This document shows, piece by piece, positions 46,233-59,200 of a stretch of DNA of 64,000 nt (the stretch's first letter is position 1; each line of letters opens with the position of its first letter). Source of the DNA: Ceratodon purpureus (Eukaryota > Streptophyta > Bryopsida > Pseudoditrichales > Ditrichaceae); the NCBI GenBank assembly GCA_014871385.1, contig CM026426.1, positions 52,314,478 through 52,378,477 of the forward strand, written 5' to 3'. A program made the translations under genes and the position numbers. The notes beneath the pieces are model-generated. The model made no database searches. It was not told where the DNA came from and worked only from the letters and a program-made list of their open reading frames with translations.

Positions 46233-48169
46233 ACACACAATGTTGTTGCACACACAACTCTGCTTAAAATATGATCAAAACTGTCAAGATAAAAAAACTT
46301 ACGAAGTTGGCAACTAAACTTGATTGCCGTTCTGTGCATTCGATCGAGACCGCGGAAACAGCGTTGCAAGCGAACAAAAAATGGGCAGAAAGCTTGAGGG
46401 TTTAGTAGAGTTCGCTCATGTAAACCCTAAAAAGTAAATTGTATCAGTGCCTGCCACGAACTCACAGTTTCCTCAAACAAAATTAGAAGGTTAGACTGCG
46501 CTTCTTCTATAAACGTGGCATACATCTGTAAACATGTAGCTCATGTTCTATTTAAAAAATATCATTTTATCTGTTATCAGCAGAGCTCTGTGCCATCTTC
46601 TCTCTTTCGCTCATGATATCCTCGGTAAGAGTCCACTGCCAATCCTCGATGTTATCATTCATGTTGCATTCAGCAACTCAATTGGGCTGTGCTGTATTGA
46701 ATCAAATTGTTTCACTGATTTATTGATGCATGCGCAGGATAACTGATTGCTGCAAGATTGGCGTTGCGTTCCAGGTTGTGCGAATACATTGTTCAGCACC
46801 ACAGAGTAATCATGAAAACCGCAATTTATGCTTTGTTCACAGTCAATTCGTGTAAAAATTCACTCAAAACCCTTGCCGGAAATATTATGGGTATTTATTT
46901 GCGTATCGTGATCGAACCAAAATTACAAGAATCATATTTCGATTCGTGTAATTTATATTCAAGCCCGTTTTCAGACATCCGTTTGCTAATACGCACAGTC
47001 GTATTGGTTATACTCATATCTCTCGATAGAATTCTTTAAGATGAACAACAGAATCTGATCTATGTATGCGTATTTCGCTCTGTACTTATACAGAAACAAG
47101 CATACATCGCCCGCGCTAATTTTAGAGTTTAAGTTAAATCATTTGATGTTTTCCCATGACGACCTAACCTAGGACTCTATAAATCAATCGACTGCAGTGT
47201 ATGTGGTGTTTCTCTAGACGATTCCCTCTTCTAAGTATTGTTTACGGCATGACAAATTTGTTGTTAGTTGTATACCTCCTTAGTATCTCTGCGTTTTTGG
47301 TCCGTCAACGTACGAAATTGGTATCTGTACAATTCAGGGTTAAGTTAGAATTACATTCTTACTCAATATAGATCAGAAAATGAACACTACTAATCAATAA
47401 CTCAGGTTAGGCCATGGCGTTTTGCGCAGCTCAAAAAAGAAAATTTGTCGGAATAAAGGTGTTTTTATTGAATGTTACAACTTGAATAGGTGAGATCTTT
47501 AAACATAAGCTTCGCAGGAGTGTTACCGTAATTGTAATTTCCTCGCACTCTCGAAGAAGGAAACCTCAGTACTCACGTTTACTCACTTGACAGGGTATTC
47601 ATGATCAAGTAATTTAGAACCTATCTAATTCTGTCGATGTTTCTAAGCGTATCGGGAACACATATGTCTAATCGTTCACGTGATGCGCTATATTGGATGG
47701 CAACTTTTTTCTCTCGTTCATCACGTCATTGGAACATAGATACAGTGCATCTCAAAAGTGGACAATATGCGTTAGATTAACACAGCCAAGCGCTGTAACA
47801 CGTTTATGTGTCCGCTTTTTCCATTTACAGCATCGTAGCTAGAGAGAGGAAGGATTCAGGGTTTCATCGGTGACGCCGATTTTTACTGAGCAACTTTTAA
47901 TTGTCTGATTTTGTTACACTCCTTTGTATAGGCACGTACAAGGGCAAACGTGACTCTGCGATTAGCATCTGAAGAAAAGGTATGAGCGCTGTCGACAATC
48001 TTGCAAATCCTTTTCATTTTACGATGTTCGTATTACCCAATGCTACCGATGTTGTTAGATAGTTCTCTAGAAACGCTTGGACTTTCATGTCGGCCATTTT
48101 TCTATGGTGGCTAAGACAGATCTGCATATGTTCTACCTCAGTCATTGTTTGCTGAATATTCAACTGCAG
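46233..48169. other. No confident gene; spacer between the two CACTA elements
   Basis: AT-rich sequence with only short frames. The left end of CACTA-2 should lie here, but no CACTA terminus with a matching partner on the right was found. Confidence 0.4.
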
Positions 48170-48478
48170 GCAACCCTAAAGGGCAGAGATGAACCAGCGC
48201 CGCGTCTCACCGTACGGATCCCATAAGATTCAGGCACGTGAACGCAAATTATGGCTTCGTGAGATTTCTTTTGCTATTCGGGAGCAGATGAGGACCTCAC
48301 AACCTTATCTTAAATCTCATTTCCATGTCGCCTCTGCGACCGAGGCTTTCGGCAGGAGAAGTACGTCAACACCGTTCTTGAACATCTTCATCCAGTGAGA
48401 GGGTATGGTCGAGATCCAAAGAATTATGGTAAATCTGAGGTCAGTGATATCTCCTTCTCCCTGGTAAATAATATATGG

Positions 48479-48480
48479 TA

Positions 48481-48512
<32 letters not shown>
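48479..48512. repeat. TA dinucleotide repeat
   Basis: A TA run inside the first intron of tnp2 copy 2, preceded by a short duplicated GGTAAATAATATA motif. Confidence 0.8.
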
Positions 48513-48515
<3 letters not shown>

Positions 48516-50472
48516 TTTAAAAAGTTTGAAGAAGTCGATGTAACATATGCATCAGCAGCATCGAACGGTTTATAGGAATGTTCTATCCTTCAATTTGAAA
48601 TCTAATTTATATTTTTGCAAGAACCGATAGCCTCTCCGCCACCATAATTTTCTGTATTAAATACTGTTGTTTTGATGTTTAATGTATGCATATTTCATTT
48701 GACTGCGTCAGTTTACACCAAGTCGACGTCACTCGAAATTGTCGTAATCAATATGCTCTTACACGTTTTCACAAGATGTATTTCTGGTTTTGCACTGCAG
48801 TATGATTGTGCTCGAACCTATGACATTACAATCCACTTTTGTTCACTAAGCACATAACATCATTTGGCGTGTACGTGATTCCAGGGTTATAAACCAGATG
48901 ACTCGGATTGTGAATGGGAAAATCACATCGTCCTGACATATGGAGAAATTGCTGCCGCACCTGCAAGAGGGAATGCTCCGGAGACGATTATGACCTAACA
49001 GAATGTAGCGGGAGCTTTCCAAACGTACGACGCTCGCGTAGGGGAGCAGTTTCCAGGCGAAGAAAGACAGGGGGATGACACGCACGTAGATCCAGAACAT
49101 ATTCCGCAAGGAGGAGGTCCAGAAATTCACCACCAACATAGCGAGGAATCACCCGTCCAGGAACAACAACAAGATATCCGTGACCAAGACATTAACGACG
49201 GAGAAGGAAATGACAACCGTGCACATTCTCAGAACGAGCAGGATGAGCAGGGAGACGACAGTAGTAATGAAGCCGAAGGGGATCAAGAGAACGATGAGTA
49301 CTTATCAGACAGTTCAGAAGATGGCGAGGGCCTCCACTGGAATGATGGAGACGCAAATCCGATGTCAACAGAGGAGGCATATTTGAGAGACACAGCCCGC
49401 ACACCGCTGTTTCACAATTTGAGGGTTTCCGTCCTCAGCGCAGTTCTCCTCATCTTAAACTGCTTACGAATGCATAGGGCCTCCTCTGCACTGGTGAGTG
49501 AGCTGTTTACTTTGTTATCCAAAGTGATTTTACCAACTTTGAACAGTCTTCCAACATCTGAATACGAAGCCACGAAGATGCTGAAGAATTTAGGCCTCAA
49601 ATATGAGATGATAGACGTCTGTCCAAACCAGTGTCTTCTCTTTAGAGGTCCTGAGTACTCTGAACTCGACACATGTCCTAAGTGCAATGCTCCAAGGCGG
49701 CGAAAGAGTGGCAAAAGCATGGTTGCTCGACGGGTACTAAGGTACTTCCCTTTGATCCCCAGAATAGTTAGATTTTTTAGAAGTCCTATGTTGGCTTCCG
49801 CGCTTTCTTACGCTGCCACGCACAGGAGCAAGGATGGAAAGATGAGAGGCGTTGCTGATTCGGATCAGTGGCGATTCATAGACCAGAGGTATCCGGACTT
49901 TGCAGCAGACCCCCGTAACCTTAGGCTGGCATTAAGTACAGACGGGATTTATCCTCTTTCAGAAAAACGTAGCACCTATTCTGTTTGGCCCGTTATCCTC
50001 TTGAATTATAACGTAGCGCCCTGGTTAACTCTCAAGAAGTTCTTTGTTCTCATATCAGTGATTATTCCTGGACAAAAATCAGTCACAGGGGAACACTTCG
50101 ATATGTATATCGAGCCTTTGCTGGAAGAACTTCGACTTCTCTGGACCAATGGAGCTTTGATCAGAGATGCCTCCAGAGCGCCTCCTGATTCTTTTCTTTT
50201 TGTCAGAGCTATTCTGATGTTCACTGTCCACGATTACCCCGCTTATGGTATCGTGGCAGGATTAGTAACAAAAGGATACAGAGGATGCGGTTCATTTCAG
50301 AGGATGTGTAGAACATAGGCTGCCTTCTCCTAGATTGACAGGTGATGAAACTAAGCAGTGCGATGAAGAAAGAGAGAACTGTAATGGAGGCGTCAGCGGA
50401 GCTGTAAATGACCCGGTTCGACGTCATGGTGTAAAACGACTCTCAGCGTTGTTTACTTTGCCGTATTGGAGG

Positions 50473-51756
50473 GTGAGTTTTATCCCTTTCTATTATTCAG
50501 TGCACTGATCATAAACTATATGTTTCTGTATTAAAATCGCGTGCTGAAATGAGTTCTGTACAATTGGAGACGCATCCTTTGTTGACTGCGGATATTTGTT
50601 TGAAGTTCCCGTGTTTGGCAGTCGGGATAAATTATGTAGAAAATCCGTTCCGAATATTTATTTTGCAGACAGTTACACTTGATTTCGATAACTTTTCAGA
50701 AGTAGGAACCATTTTGATTTTTGCCAAATACCATATTCCAACTAATAGTATTCCACTAAAAAAATCTTCCTCTCAACTGTATGACATTTGTTTCGACATT
50801 TAGTCGTTTGTTTTTAAATCTATTTCATGCGCTGTCATCAATTGATTGTTTGATTGTAAACGTGGCCACAGTAGGTTATTGACAGAAATCGTTTACTTTA
50901 CACTCGGGAAGGCGGTTAGGTTTCTCAGTAATATTTTCACACTCATAATCGGAACTAATAGTCGGTAGGGGTTACAAATAGTTTGTTTCGAGGCGGTTAT
51001 CTTTTGTTTTTTACCAAACGAGTACAGAATAGGGACATCGTACTAGTACTCTATGGAAAAAGAAATGACTATGTCTACTGGTTGACTTCCTGAACTATGT
51101 GCTCTTTATCTTGTGTTTTTATATTCTTAAATTACAGTTCCATATTTATTTTTTAGGTGTCATAGTTTGAAGCTGATGACAGATCTCAAGTTTTCTCAAC
51201 GGACGACTTGTAATTATTAGCGGATTTGAGGTAGTGTCCCGCGTTGTGGGGTTTATTCATCTCAGTTTTCTGATTATAGTTTGTTTTGAACATATTTTGG
51301 TTGACGGTGTTCTGCTTTATTATATCAGTTGTCTGTAACTGTAAAGCCTGATGAAGGTTTTCCATGTGGACCATCCGCTGTCATTAAATTAATCGCAGTC
51401 AGGTATACGGAGTTCTCATCAGGAAACATGTCCTGTTTATGCGTACACGTAGGTCATGTGTAGTATTTTTTTACTGATGCCTATCTCTAAATTCCACCAG
51501 TTTATGGTATTCTCTTGTTTAGACCTGTTCCTTACACGGTTAGTATCCAGCAACGTAGAAAGAAGTTATCATTATTCAGATCAACGTACAAACTTGACTT
51601 TATGGTACGATGAAACGCGTTTAATTCAAGTACGGTCATGAACTCAATATTGATAACATGGTTAGTTCATTTTCCTCTGTTTTTTCACTAGAGTATGTGT
51701 CATTAAGTAGGAGATCAAATACGTATACGTATATTTTGAGTAGGTCTGTCCGAGAC
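50473..51756. other. Left part of the tnp2 copy 2 intron
   Basis: Starts with the donor GTGAGT at 50473. AT-rich with short frames only. It continues on the far side of the gypsy element at 60597-60947, ending at acceptor gatgcag. Confidence 0.6.
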
Positions 51757-52381
51757 TGTTAACGGGATTTTTTACCTTTTACCTAGAAGCAGTAAAACAG
51801 GAGCAGGAATAGTAAACTGCTAGAAATAGTAAAATAGTGGAATTACTGTTAATTCTCAGTTACTGCGTTTTGGATGAAGTTTTCACAGTCGGATGAAAAA
51901 TTGACTTGGATGAAAAACGGACAGATTGGATGGTGACGGCTAGGGTTTTGGGGGGTAGTGAGGAGTGAGGCCTTGGCGGTTCTCACTCTCTCTCACTCTC
52001 TTGCAGATTTGCAGCTATGGAGGTTAGGATGATGGTTAGGAGGTTAGGAGAGTTATGAGGGTAGGAGCAGGACTGTAAGGAGCAGGACTGTAAGGAGCAC
52101 GACTGATTGTATATGGCAGGCTTTTATTGCTGAAACTAGGACTCTTTTGAACACATTGGACTTGATGGGTATTGAATGCTAGGGTTTTGTGGGGAATGTG
52201 TATTGGATAGTTGCATTGATGGCAGTTTACAAGGAGCAGGAGTTGGGTTTATCTAGTACAGCCTAGGAGCAAGATCTGTAGAAGTAGCAAAGGTTAGGTG
52301 GGTACTAAAATTTTGAGGGTTTCTCTTTAGATATGGACAGTAAACTAGCTTTCAAAGGGTGAGCTAAATCACCCTTTAACA
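51757..52381 (+). repeat. Gypsy 5' LTR (625 bp)
   Basis: Starts TGTTAACGGGATTTTTTACC and ends CACCCTTTAACA. Nearly identical to 59983-60596, apart from scattered substitutions and small indels. Confidence 0.9.
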
Positions 52382-52395
52382 TTGGCGACCATGCA
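52382..52395 (+). other. Possible gypsy primer binding site
   Basis: TTGGCGACCATGCA directly follows the 5' LTR. TGGCG starts are common at gypsy primer sites, but the matching tRNA was not identified. Confidence 0.4.
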
Positions 52396-52546
52396 TTAAG
52401 TGCAAACCAGGTGGCTCTTGCTGCGACCCTACACAGCGAAGACAGTTCTGTAACACGTGGACAGGCATAGTGGCCGAAGCACAGGATTACAGTCTCAGGA
52501 GTAGAGTCACAGGATTATAGTCACAGTATTACAGTCACAGGATTAC

Positions 52547-52730
52547 CACTACTAGAATTTGACCCCGTTTGCTACGTTTGGATTTTCACTAAAACCTCGT
52601 CTGGGGTGTAGCTCTAGCTACGTTTTTGTTGAAACGTAGCTTCAAGCTACGTTTCGTAGCTAGAGCTACACCCCAAACGAGGCTTTAGTGAAAATCCAAA
52701 CGTAGCAAACGGGGTCAAATTCTAGTAGTG
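52547..52730. mobile_element. CACTA-type foldback miniature element (184 bp)
   Basis: Starts CACTACTAGAATTTGACC and ends with the reverse complement. The inverted arms extend about 75 bp with few mismatches, meeting near the middle. It is flanked by TAC on both sides (52544-52546 and 52731-52733), the 3 bp duplication of CACTA elements. It inserted into the gypsy leader. Confidence 0.9.
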
Positions 52731-52745
52731 TACAATCCTAGAAGT

Positions 52746-52950
52746 ACCACAGATGCTGCAGCAGGAGCACAGTTCGAGGCTGAGGGGATCAGGTTCCAGA
52801 ATCAAGTGAGGAGGAGCCAATGTCCGAGCAGTCAATGTTACACGAGGACCACAGATGCTGCAGTCGGAGCACATTTTGAAGCTGAGGGTACCTGGTTCCA
52901 GAATCTCATGGAAGAGAAGCCAATGCCCAAGCAGTCAACGGCACAGGAGC
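52746..52950 (+). repeat. 102 bp tandem duplication in the gypsy leader
   Basis: Two diverged copies starting ACCACAGATGCTGCAG at 52746 and 52848. The 102 bp period preserves an open frame (TTDAAAGAQFEAEG / TTDAAVGAHFEAEG), so it may be part of an N-terminal Gag-like coding region. Confidence 0.8.
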
Positions 52951-53713
52951 TGAGGACAGCTCCAAAGCAGAGGGAGGATAGTCGCCAGTATTCAAGTATG
53001 TCACAAACTAGTATTGAATTGAAGCAATGAGGAAAGAAACAGTAGGTTGCGTGAAAAACGAGCAATAAAAAGTAGCAGTAAAAATCAAAAAGTTGCTAGC
53101 CAGTAAAAAACATTCGAGTAGTAAAAAGGTTGTAGTAAAAATCAAAAAGTTACTAGTTAGTAAAAACAATTGAATAGTAAAAGGTAACACTGAAAATTAA
53201 GGGTAAAAATGCGAACAGTAAAAATGAGCTAAGAAAACAGTAAGTGGCTTAAGAAGAAAATTGAAAAGTAAAAACAAAAATGAATGGACAGTAAGGAACC
53301 AAGAGAAATCCTATGGGAGAAGCTTGCAAAACTGTAATGTATGGAAGTTTAGAACGACTGAGACTATGCTAGAACTTGCGAAACTAAGGGCTGAAAACTA
53401 TCTACAGTGGACAGTAAAGACTGATAGGTCCCAAAGGAACCAAAGTGGAAGGGTGGCAAAGGGATGGACTGGACAGGAACCAAGGAACAGAAGGATTAGC
53501 ATTCGACAAACCGGAGGAGGGCTGGGAGAGGAGCCGATAGCACCTACCCAAGAGTTTTGAAGGAGCAGACTCAGTTACTGGAAGCACCAGCCGAACCAGA
53601 AGAGCACCTGACCAGAGAGTACCAAGGGAAGAGCAGCTAACTGCACTACAATGGATAGAGAATACCCAGGGTGAGACAAGGAGGAGATAGCCAGGAGACA
53701 AGCAGCAGAACGG

Positions 53714-55495
53714 TTGGCAAGGTACGAACTCAGAGAGCAAAGAGCAGCAACAGAAGTAGGAAAACCAATGGGAGGACAATTGAGTTTTGAAGAAAGAATA
53801 GCTAAAGGGAGAACCAGGGACCTGATTGATATGGACCTGGTAGGAGAAAATTCGAGCCAGGATACAATACTGGGAGTAAGCAGGAAGACAAGGTTAGCAA
53901 GGGGAGAACCTGGCCCAAGCTTCAAGAACTGGCAGGAGGATGAGGAAGAAACTCGGAAGTATGAGGGAAATCCACTATCACCCAAGACTATTAGGAGAGA
54001 ATTCCCAAGGCCAGGTGACGGAGACACACAACATTGCTGGAACCCCCAGACTAGAATGGCATCAGCGTATGACCATTACCAGAAGGAGGAGCAGAAAGGA
54101 GGCAGCAGACCAGACACACCAAAACCAGGAGAGAAAACACCAGGTGATTTGGTGGAGACATTAGAAACGCTGAAGAAAAAGTTGGAAGAGGTTCACACTG
54201 GGGACAGAGTCCAGACAGGAGCAGCAGCACTGTCAGAGATGTACAAAACGGGTAAGCCAGCACAGGTGAATCCCAGAAGACCAGTGGTACATTTTGCACA
54301 AGAGCAGTTCCAAGAAATGGAGCTGGAGGAAGATGAGGAGGACAGAAGACAGCTGGAGGAGTTAAAGGCTCGACAGCACGCTGAAAGACAAGCAAAGAGA
54401 GAGCGAAGAAACCAACAGGCAGTGGAAGACGTGTACAGAAGGCAGATGGAGGAGCTAGGCTAGGTAGCCAGGTTCAGAGAAACAATGGAGGCTTGGAAAA
54501 AAAAGAATCGGGAGGAGATTAAACCGCTGACCTACTCCAAGTACAAAGAGGGGATGAATCGAGATGCTCATATACGGCTATTTGAGAGGATCCTATGGCA
54601 CAATGAAGAGACAGTCGGATACTGGTGGCCAGCGATACACCCGGATCTCTCAGAAAAATTCTGCAAGGCGTGTGACAGATACCAGCGAGTGGGGGGAATG
54701 GCAAATACTGGTTTAGCTACTTTAGTGGCCAGTATGCCAGCAGAACCATTTATGAAATGGGGATTGGACTTTATCGGGCTCATTAAACCAACCGCATCAA
54801 GAACAGGGAACAAGTACATACTGGTGGCTATAGATTATGCTACCAAGTGGGTGGAGGCAAGGGCGCTCAAAACCAATTCAGCACCAGTTACTGCTAAGTT
54901 TTTGTATGAGCAGATCCTTTCTTGTTACGGGTGTCCTTTGACACTTGTAAGTGACCAGGGTTCTCATTTTATTAATGAGGCTATAGAACACCTGGTGGAG
55001 CATTTTCTGCTCCAGCATCCTACATCAACAATCTATTACCCCCAGGGTAATGGCCAGGCAGAATCAACAAACAAGGTGATTGGTCACTTACTTAGCAAAC
55101 TGGTTATTAATGATGAAAGAACAGATTGGGATGAGCATCTTCATACTGTACTGCTCTCCTACAGGACTGCCTACAAAGTTACTACATGTTACACACCGTT
55201 TCAACTGGTCTATGGCTTACATTCGTTAATGCCAAGAGAGTATATAGTACGGACCAGGAAGACCAACTCCGAAATTGATTATACACAAACCCGGGTGTTG
55301 GCAGCCAGGATTGCAGACTTGGAGCAGATGGACACTTCAAGACTGGAGGCCCAGGAAGCAGTAGGGGCTAGGCAATGGAACAGGGCACTTTGGAGCCAGC
55401 AACACTACAAGCGAAAGGATTTTAAAGTGTGCGATTATGTGCTCTGGTATCCCAAGGGCCACAAGGAGCATGTGGGGAAGTTCAAAAGTTGCTAG
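53714..55495 (+). pseudogene. Gypsy Gag-like region fused to integrase, RT deleted
   Basis: A frame with one internal TAG (54461-54463). The first part (MARYELREQRAATEVGKPM onwards) is charged and ends in a coiled coil. After the stop, RDAHIRLFERILWHNEETV resembles a retroelement Gag, and it passes directly into integrase: YWWPAIHPDLSEKFCKACDRYQR (zinc-binding end), then the catalytic core with GLDFIG, LVSDQGSHF and GNGQAESTNK (D, D, E). YRTAYKVTTCYTPFQLVYG follows, a conserved integrase feature. An in-frame deletion therefore removed the rest of Gag, protease, reverse transcriptase and RNase H. The stop after KFKSC ends the frame. Confidence 0.8.
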
Positions 55496-56299
55496 TTTGG
55501 ACCTTATAGGGTCCAGTACAGACTCCCCAACAATACTGCTCTGCTGGTCCAGGTACAAAATTTTGAACCAGACTTAGTATTGGTTAACATTAATAAATTA
55601 AAACCTGATAAGTTTTATGAGAAAAACGGAGTAGAGACCAGGACACCAGGACACTTGACCAGAGGACTGGTCAACGACCAAAGGGGGATAGTGTCCAATC
55701 GGGGTTAGAAAATACAGGAATAGAGGGTGAAAAAAGCTGTGAAGAAAGAGGCAGTGAAGCAGTAAACCAGTAGGGGGGTAAAGAAAACAGTGAGAGAAAA
55801 ATTAAAAATCAAAAGAAAAAGGAAAATGAGCAAGAGGAAGGACAGCAGTCAAGGGAAGGAGACATGAAGGAGGTGATTGAAAAAAATAAGGAAATGAAAA
55901 AAATCAGAAAAAAGAAAAAATTAAAGATAAAGGAGAAAAAGAAAAAACAAATGAGAAGGAAAGGTTAGAAATTATTGGGTGCGGAGTAATGGAGATTGTA
56001 CCAGTAGAAGTCAAGGTGATGGGACAGTCAGGGTTGTAGCCCATTAAGTTGGAGGAAGGACTTGATTCATCCGTCCAGCAGATTTCATCCATCCAGACTC
56101 AAGAGGGCAGGAGGATGGATGAAGACATCATGTAGGGAAGAAAAATGGCGACTTAGGGCAAACATCCAAAGTCCACAGACACCACCGAAGGAGGAACTTC
56201 GACCTCACTTTCTGGAGCTGTAGAGAGAACAGGGCGAGCAGCGAGGTATAGAGGGATGACGAGATTAGGGAGAGAGAGTGGAGTTACAATAGAGAGGAG
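55496..56299 (+). other. Gypsy spacer between integrase and the 3' ORF
   Basis: The first part (to about 55700) still reads like the integrase C-terminus in another frame (PYRVQYRLPNNTALLVQVQN-like). The rest is A-rich and non-coding. Confidence 0.4.
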
Positions 56300-59200
56300 C
56301 AGCGGCTCCAGTTAGAGAAGGAGAGGGAGCGATTGCTCCAAGACGAGCAGTGACTTCACCCTGAGACAGAGCAGCGGCGGCTTCGGGAGAAGCAGCAGCA
56401 CCAACTGCAAGAGAAGCAGTGCCAACTTAGAGAAGAGCAGCAGCGCCAACTTCGAGAGAAGCAGCAGCAGCTTTGGGAAGAACAACAACGTCAGTATCAA
56501 GAGAAGCAACGGGAGCTTCGGGAGGAGCAGCGGCGTGAGCACTGAGAGAAGCAGCAACAGCTACTACAGGAAGAACAGCAGCAGCAAGCGGCGCTGAGCA
56601 GCCAAGGGGAACAAGGGTTTGAGCGACTAGGGTTTAGGGTTACTGACGGAGAGAACACTTGCCGCAGGCCATATCGACAGCAGTCAAGAGAGCTAGAGGA
56701 GGGACGACAACCGCCAAGATCAGACGAAGAAAGGCATTCCATCGGCGGTGGGATGAGGCAACTAACCACATGAAGAGAGGAGAGATCAACAGACAGAAGA
56801 GGAGGAGCTGTTAAAGGTCGAGTGCAGCAGCAAGCCGGCGGTAGAGAACAACAGCCGATAGGAGGAAGAAGGGGAGCTATTGGTGGCGAAGCCCAGCACC
56901 TCACCAACGGAGAAGAACGACAGTCAGCTGCAGGAAGGGAGCAGCAAGAGGGCGTCGACAAGGGAGAAGACAAGGACGGAGTAGCGAAGCAACTGCAACA
57001 AGGAGGAGAGCTGCAACACCAATCTATACAACTAGTGCAGCAGTTGGAGCAGGTAATTCTATCAACCACAGAGTTGTGGAGAGTTTTTCAGCTCGAGTGT
57101 GAAGGAGCTCAGGAGAACTACAGTCCCGGAGGACTTAGATTGGAACAGTGGGGGTTAGCTAGGGCAGTAGAGGAAGGTAATCAGAGGGGCATAGAATCCG
57201 CAAGCCTAGTAAAAACAGAAGGAGTAGAAGGCCGAGTAGAGATTGAGGAACCACCTCTGAATTTTCGGGACTGGGGTAAAGGCAGGACGATAGAGGGGCC
57301 TAGAGAATCAGAAAAGCAGACAGAGGAAATGGTAACAAGTGGTGATGCGGGAAAAAGAAGATTGAGGTAGCCAACACCACAGAACAGGAGGGCCGTGAAG
57401 GGAACACTCCACGAATACGTCACCAGGACCGAACTGATGGGAGAGATGGATCAGATGGAGATACAAGAGGAAGGAGGAGCACCACTCCAACCTACCCAAG
57501 GAGTCTCGGAGGAAGACAAAGGAAAAGAACCAGAGAGAGAAGAGGGCCAGACAGAAGAGGGCCAGACGGAAGAGGGCCAGACAGAGGTGGGCACAGGGAC
57601 CAGAAGAAAGTTCACCAACACGCTATCCAGAGTACCAAAGCGGGTCACCATTGAGAGGAAGAGGAAGAGAGCCATCGAACTCACCTTTACTCCCTTGGAA
57701 TACTGGCGGCTGTGGAAGGAACTGAAAGACGATTATTGGGCCAAGAAGGTGAGCTTGGGCTCTTTTTACAAATACACTTGGCCGAAACCCCGAGTGGAGC
57801 TGGTCTCAAATTTTGTTGAAGGATTCCAGTATGTGAAGGGGGAGAAGATTGAGAGCAGTATGCCAATCACGGCAATAGTGAGAGGTGTACCGGTGGAGGT
57901 CATTGCTTGAACTATCTAGCAGGCCTTGGGGATCGAGGGGACTAGGATATCTGCTATTCCAAAGAGCAGGAATGACTTGGACCTATGGTACATGAAGATG
58001 TTTGGCCTTACTAAGGTAGACCATAACTTGGACGGGATCAGGATCAAGGGGTTTTTAGAGGAGTACCAGGACAGAGTGAAGGCCCCGGTCAAGATCATGT
58101 GTGTGAAGAAAAAATCCTTGTACGCCAATAACGAGCTCTTGAAGAATATGTATCAAGCAGTGAAGAAGGGGGACCATAACTGGGCGCCATTGATTCTATC
58201 AAGCCTACGAAGGATGCTCATCAGAGTCCATACAAGTCCGACTTGGGAGATTAAGGGAGCTAAGCTGATAGACGCTGTACTGAAGAACTGGTTCCCTGAC
58301 CAGGAGGAGTACATTGATCCGGAGCCGGACCAGGAATCTGAGGAGGTGGACGATGGTAGTGAGATCCCACCTGACTTGACCTCCATTAGACCAGAAGGAG
58401 AATTACCATCCGATGTGGCCAGTGGTGAGGGGACCAAAGGAATCAAAGGGAAGAAACGGACTAAGGGATGGGCTGACCTGAATAGAGAAGGAGAAAACCA
58501 GCAGTCGCCTTCATCAGGGCAGGAGCGGATCACAAGGAAGGGGAAACGGAAGATGCCAGCGACTTTATCTACACCTAAGGACTAGGGTTTGATCTTCAAG
58601 CGACTCTGGAGGGATGAGACAAAGTCGAAATACAAGGAGAGCACGACGGGGTCTTTAGACTCCAGGGAAGCCGAGGAAGTAGAGAGAGGGGCTGTCACCT
58701 CTAACACCAGGAGGACTTCTACAACCAGGAGTATGGACAGGGCTATGGCTCCACTGGATAAGCCATGTGCCGGGACACCATTGGAGGCTTCCCGAATACT
58801 GCTGACCCTGAGAGAGTCCCAACCGACAGTTCCTACAACAGAGGAGGGGGAAGCGTCTCAACAACCACAGGAGGATAAGGGGCAGATAATGGATGCTGCC
58901 CGGCAGAATGAGCCACTATCGCCTTGGAACTTGGACGGGGCCTTTATGACAGCAGATGGAGGACGGTCAGAGGTAGTAGTGGGCTTGGAGAGTTTGATGG
59001 AACAGATGAGGACGTGGCTGGAAGAAACGAAGAGGATCAAAAATTTACAGACCCGGTTGGACCAAAGAAAATCCTCTTATGCAGAGCTGGTAGAGCGCAA
59101 CCGAGAGCTAGAAGGGCAGACCCACCAGTTGACCGTCCAGTTAGGCCAGGCAGGGAAGGAGATGACTGAGCTCAAGACGACCTCGGCCGACACTAGGAAG

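Noticed and set aside
46543-47039. Short plus-strand ORFs as a gene
   Set aside because: No motifs, no consistent splice sites, and composition like the surrounding non-coding DNA.
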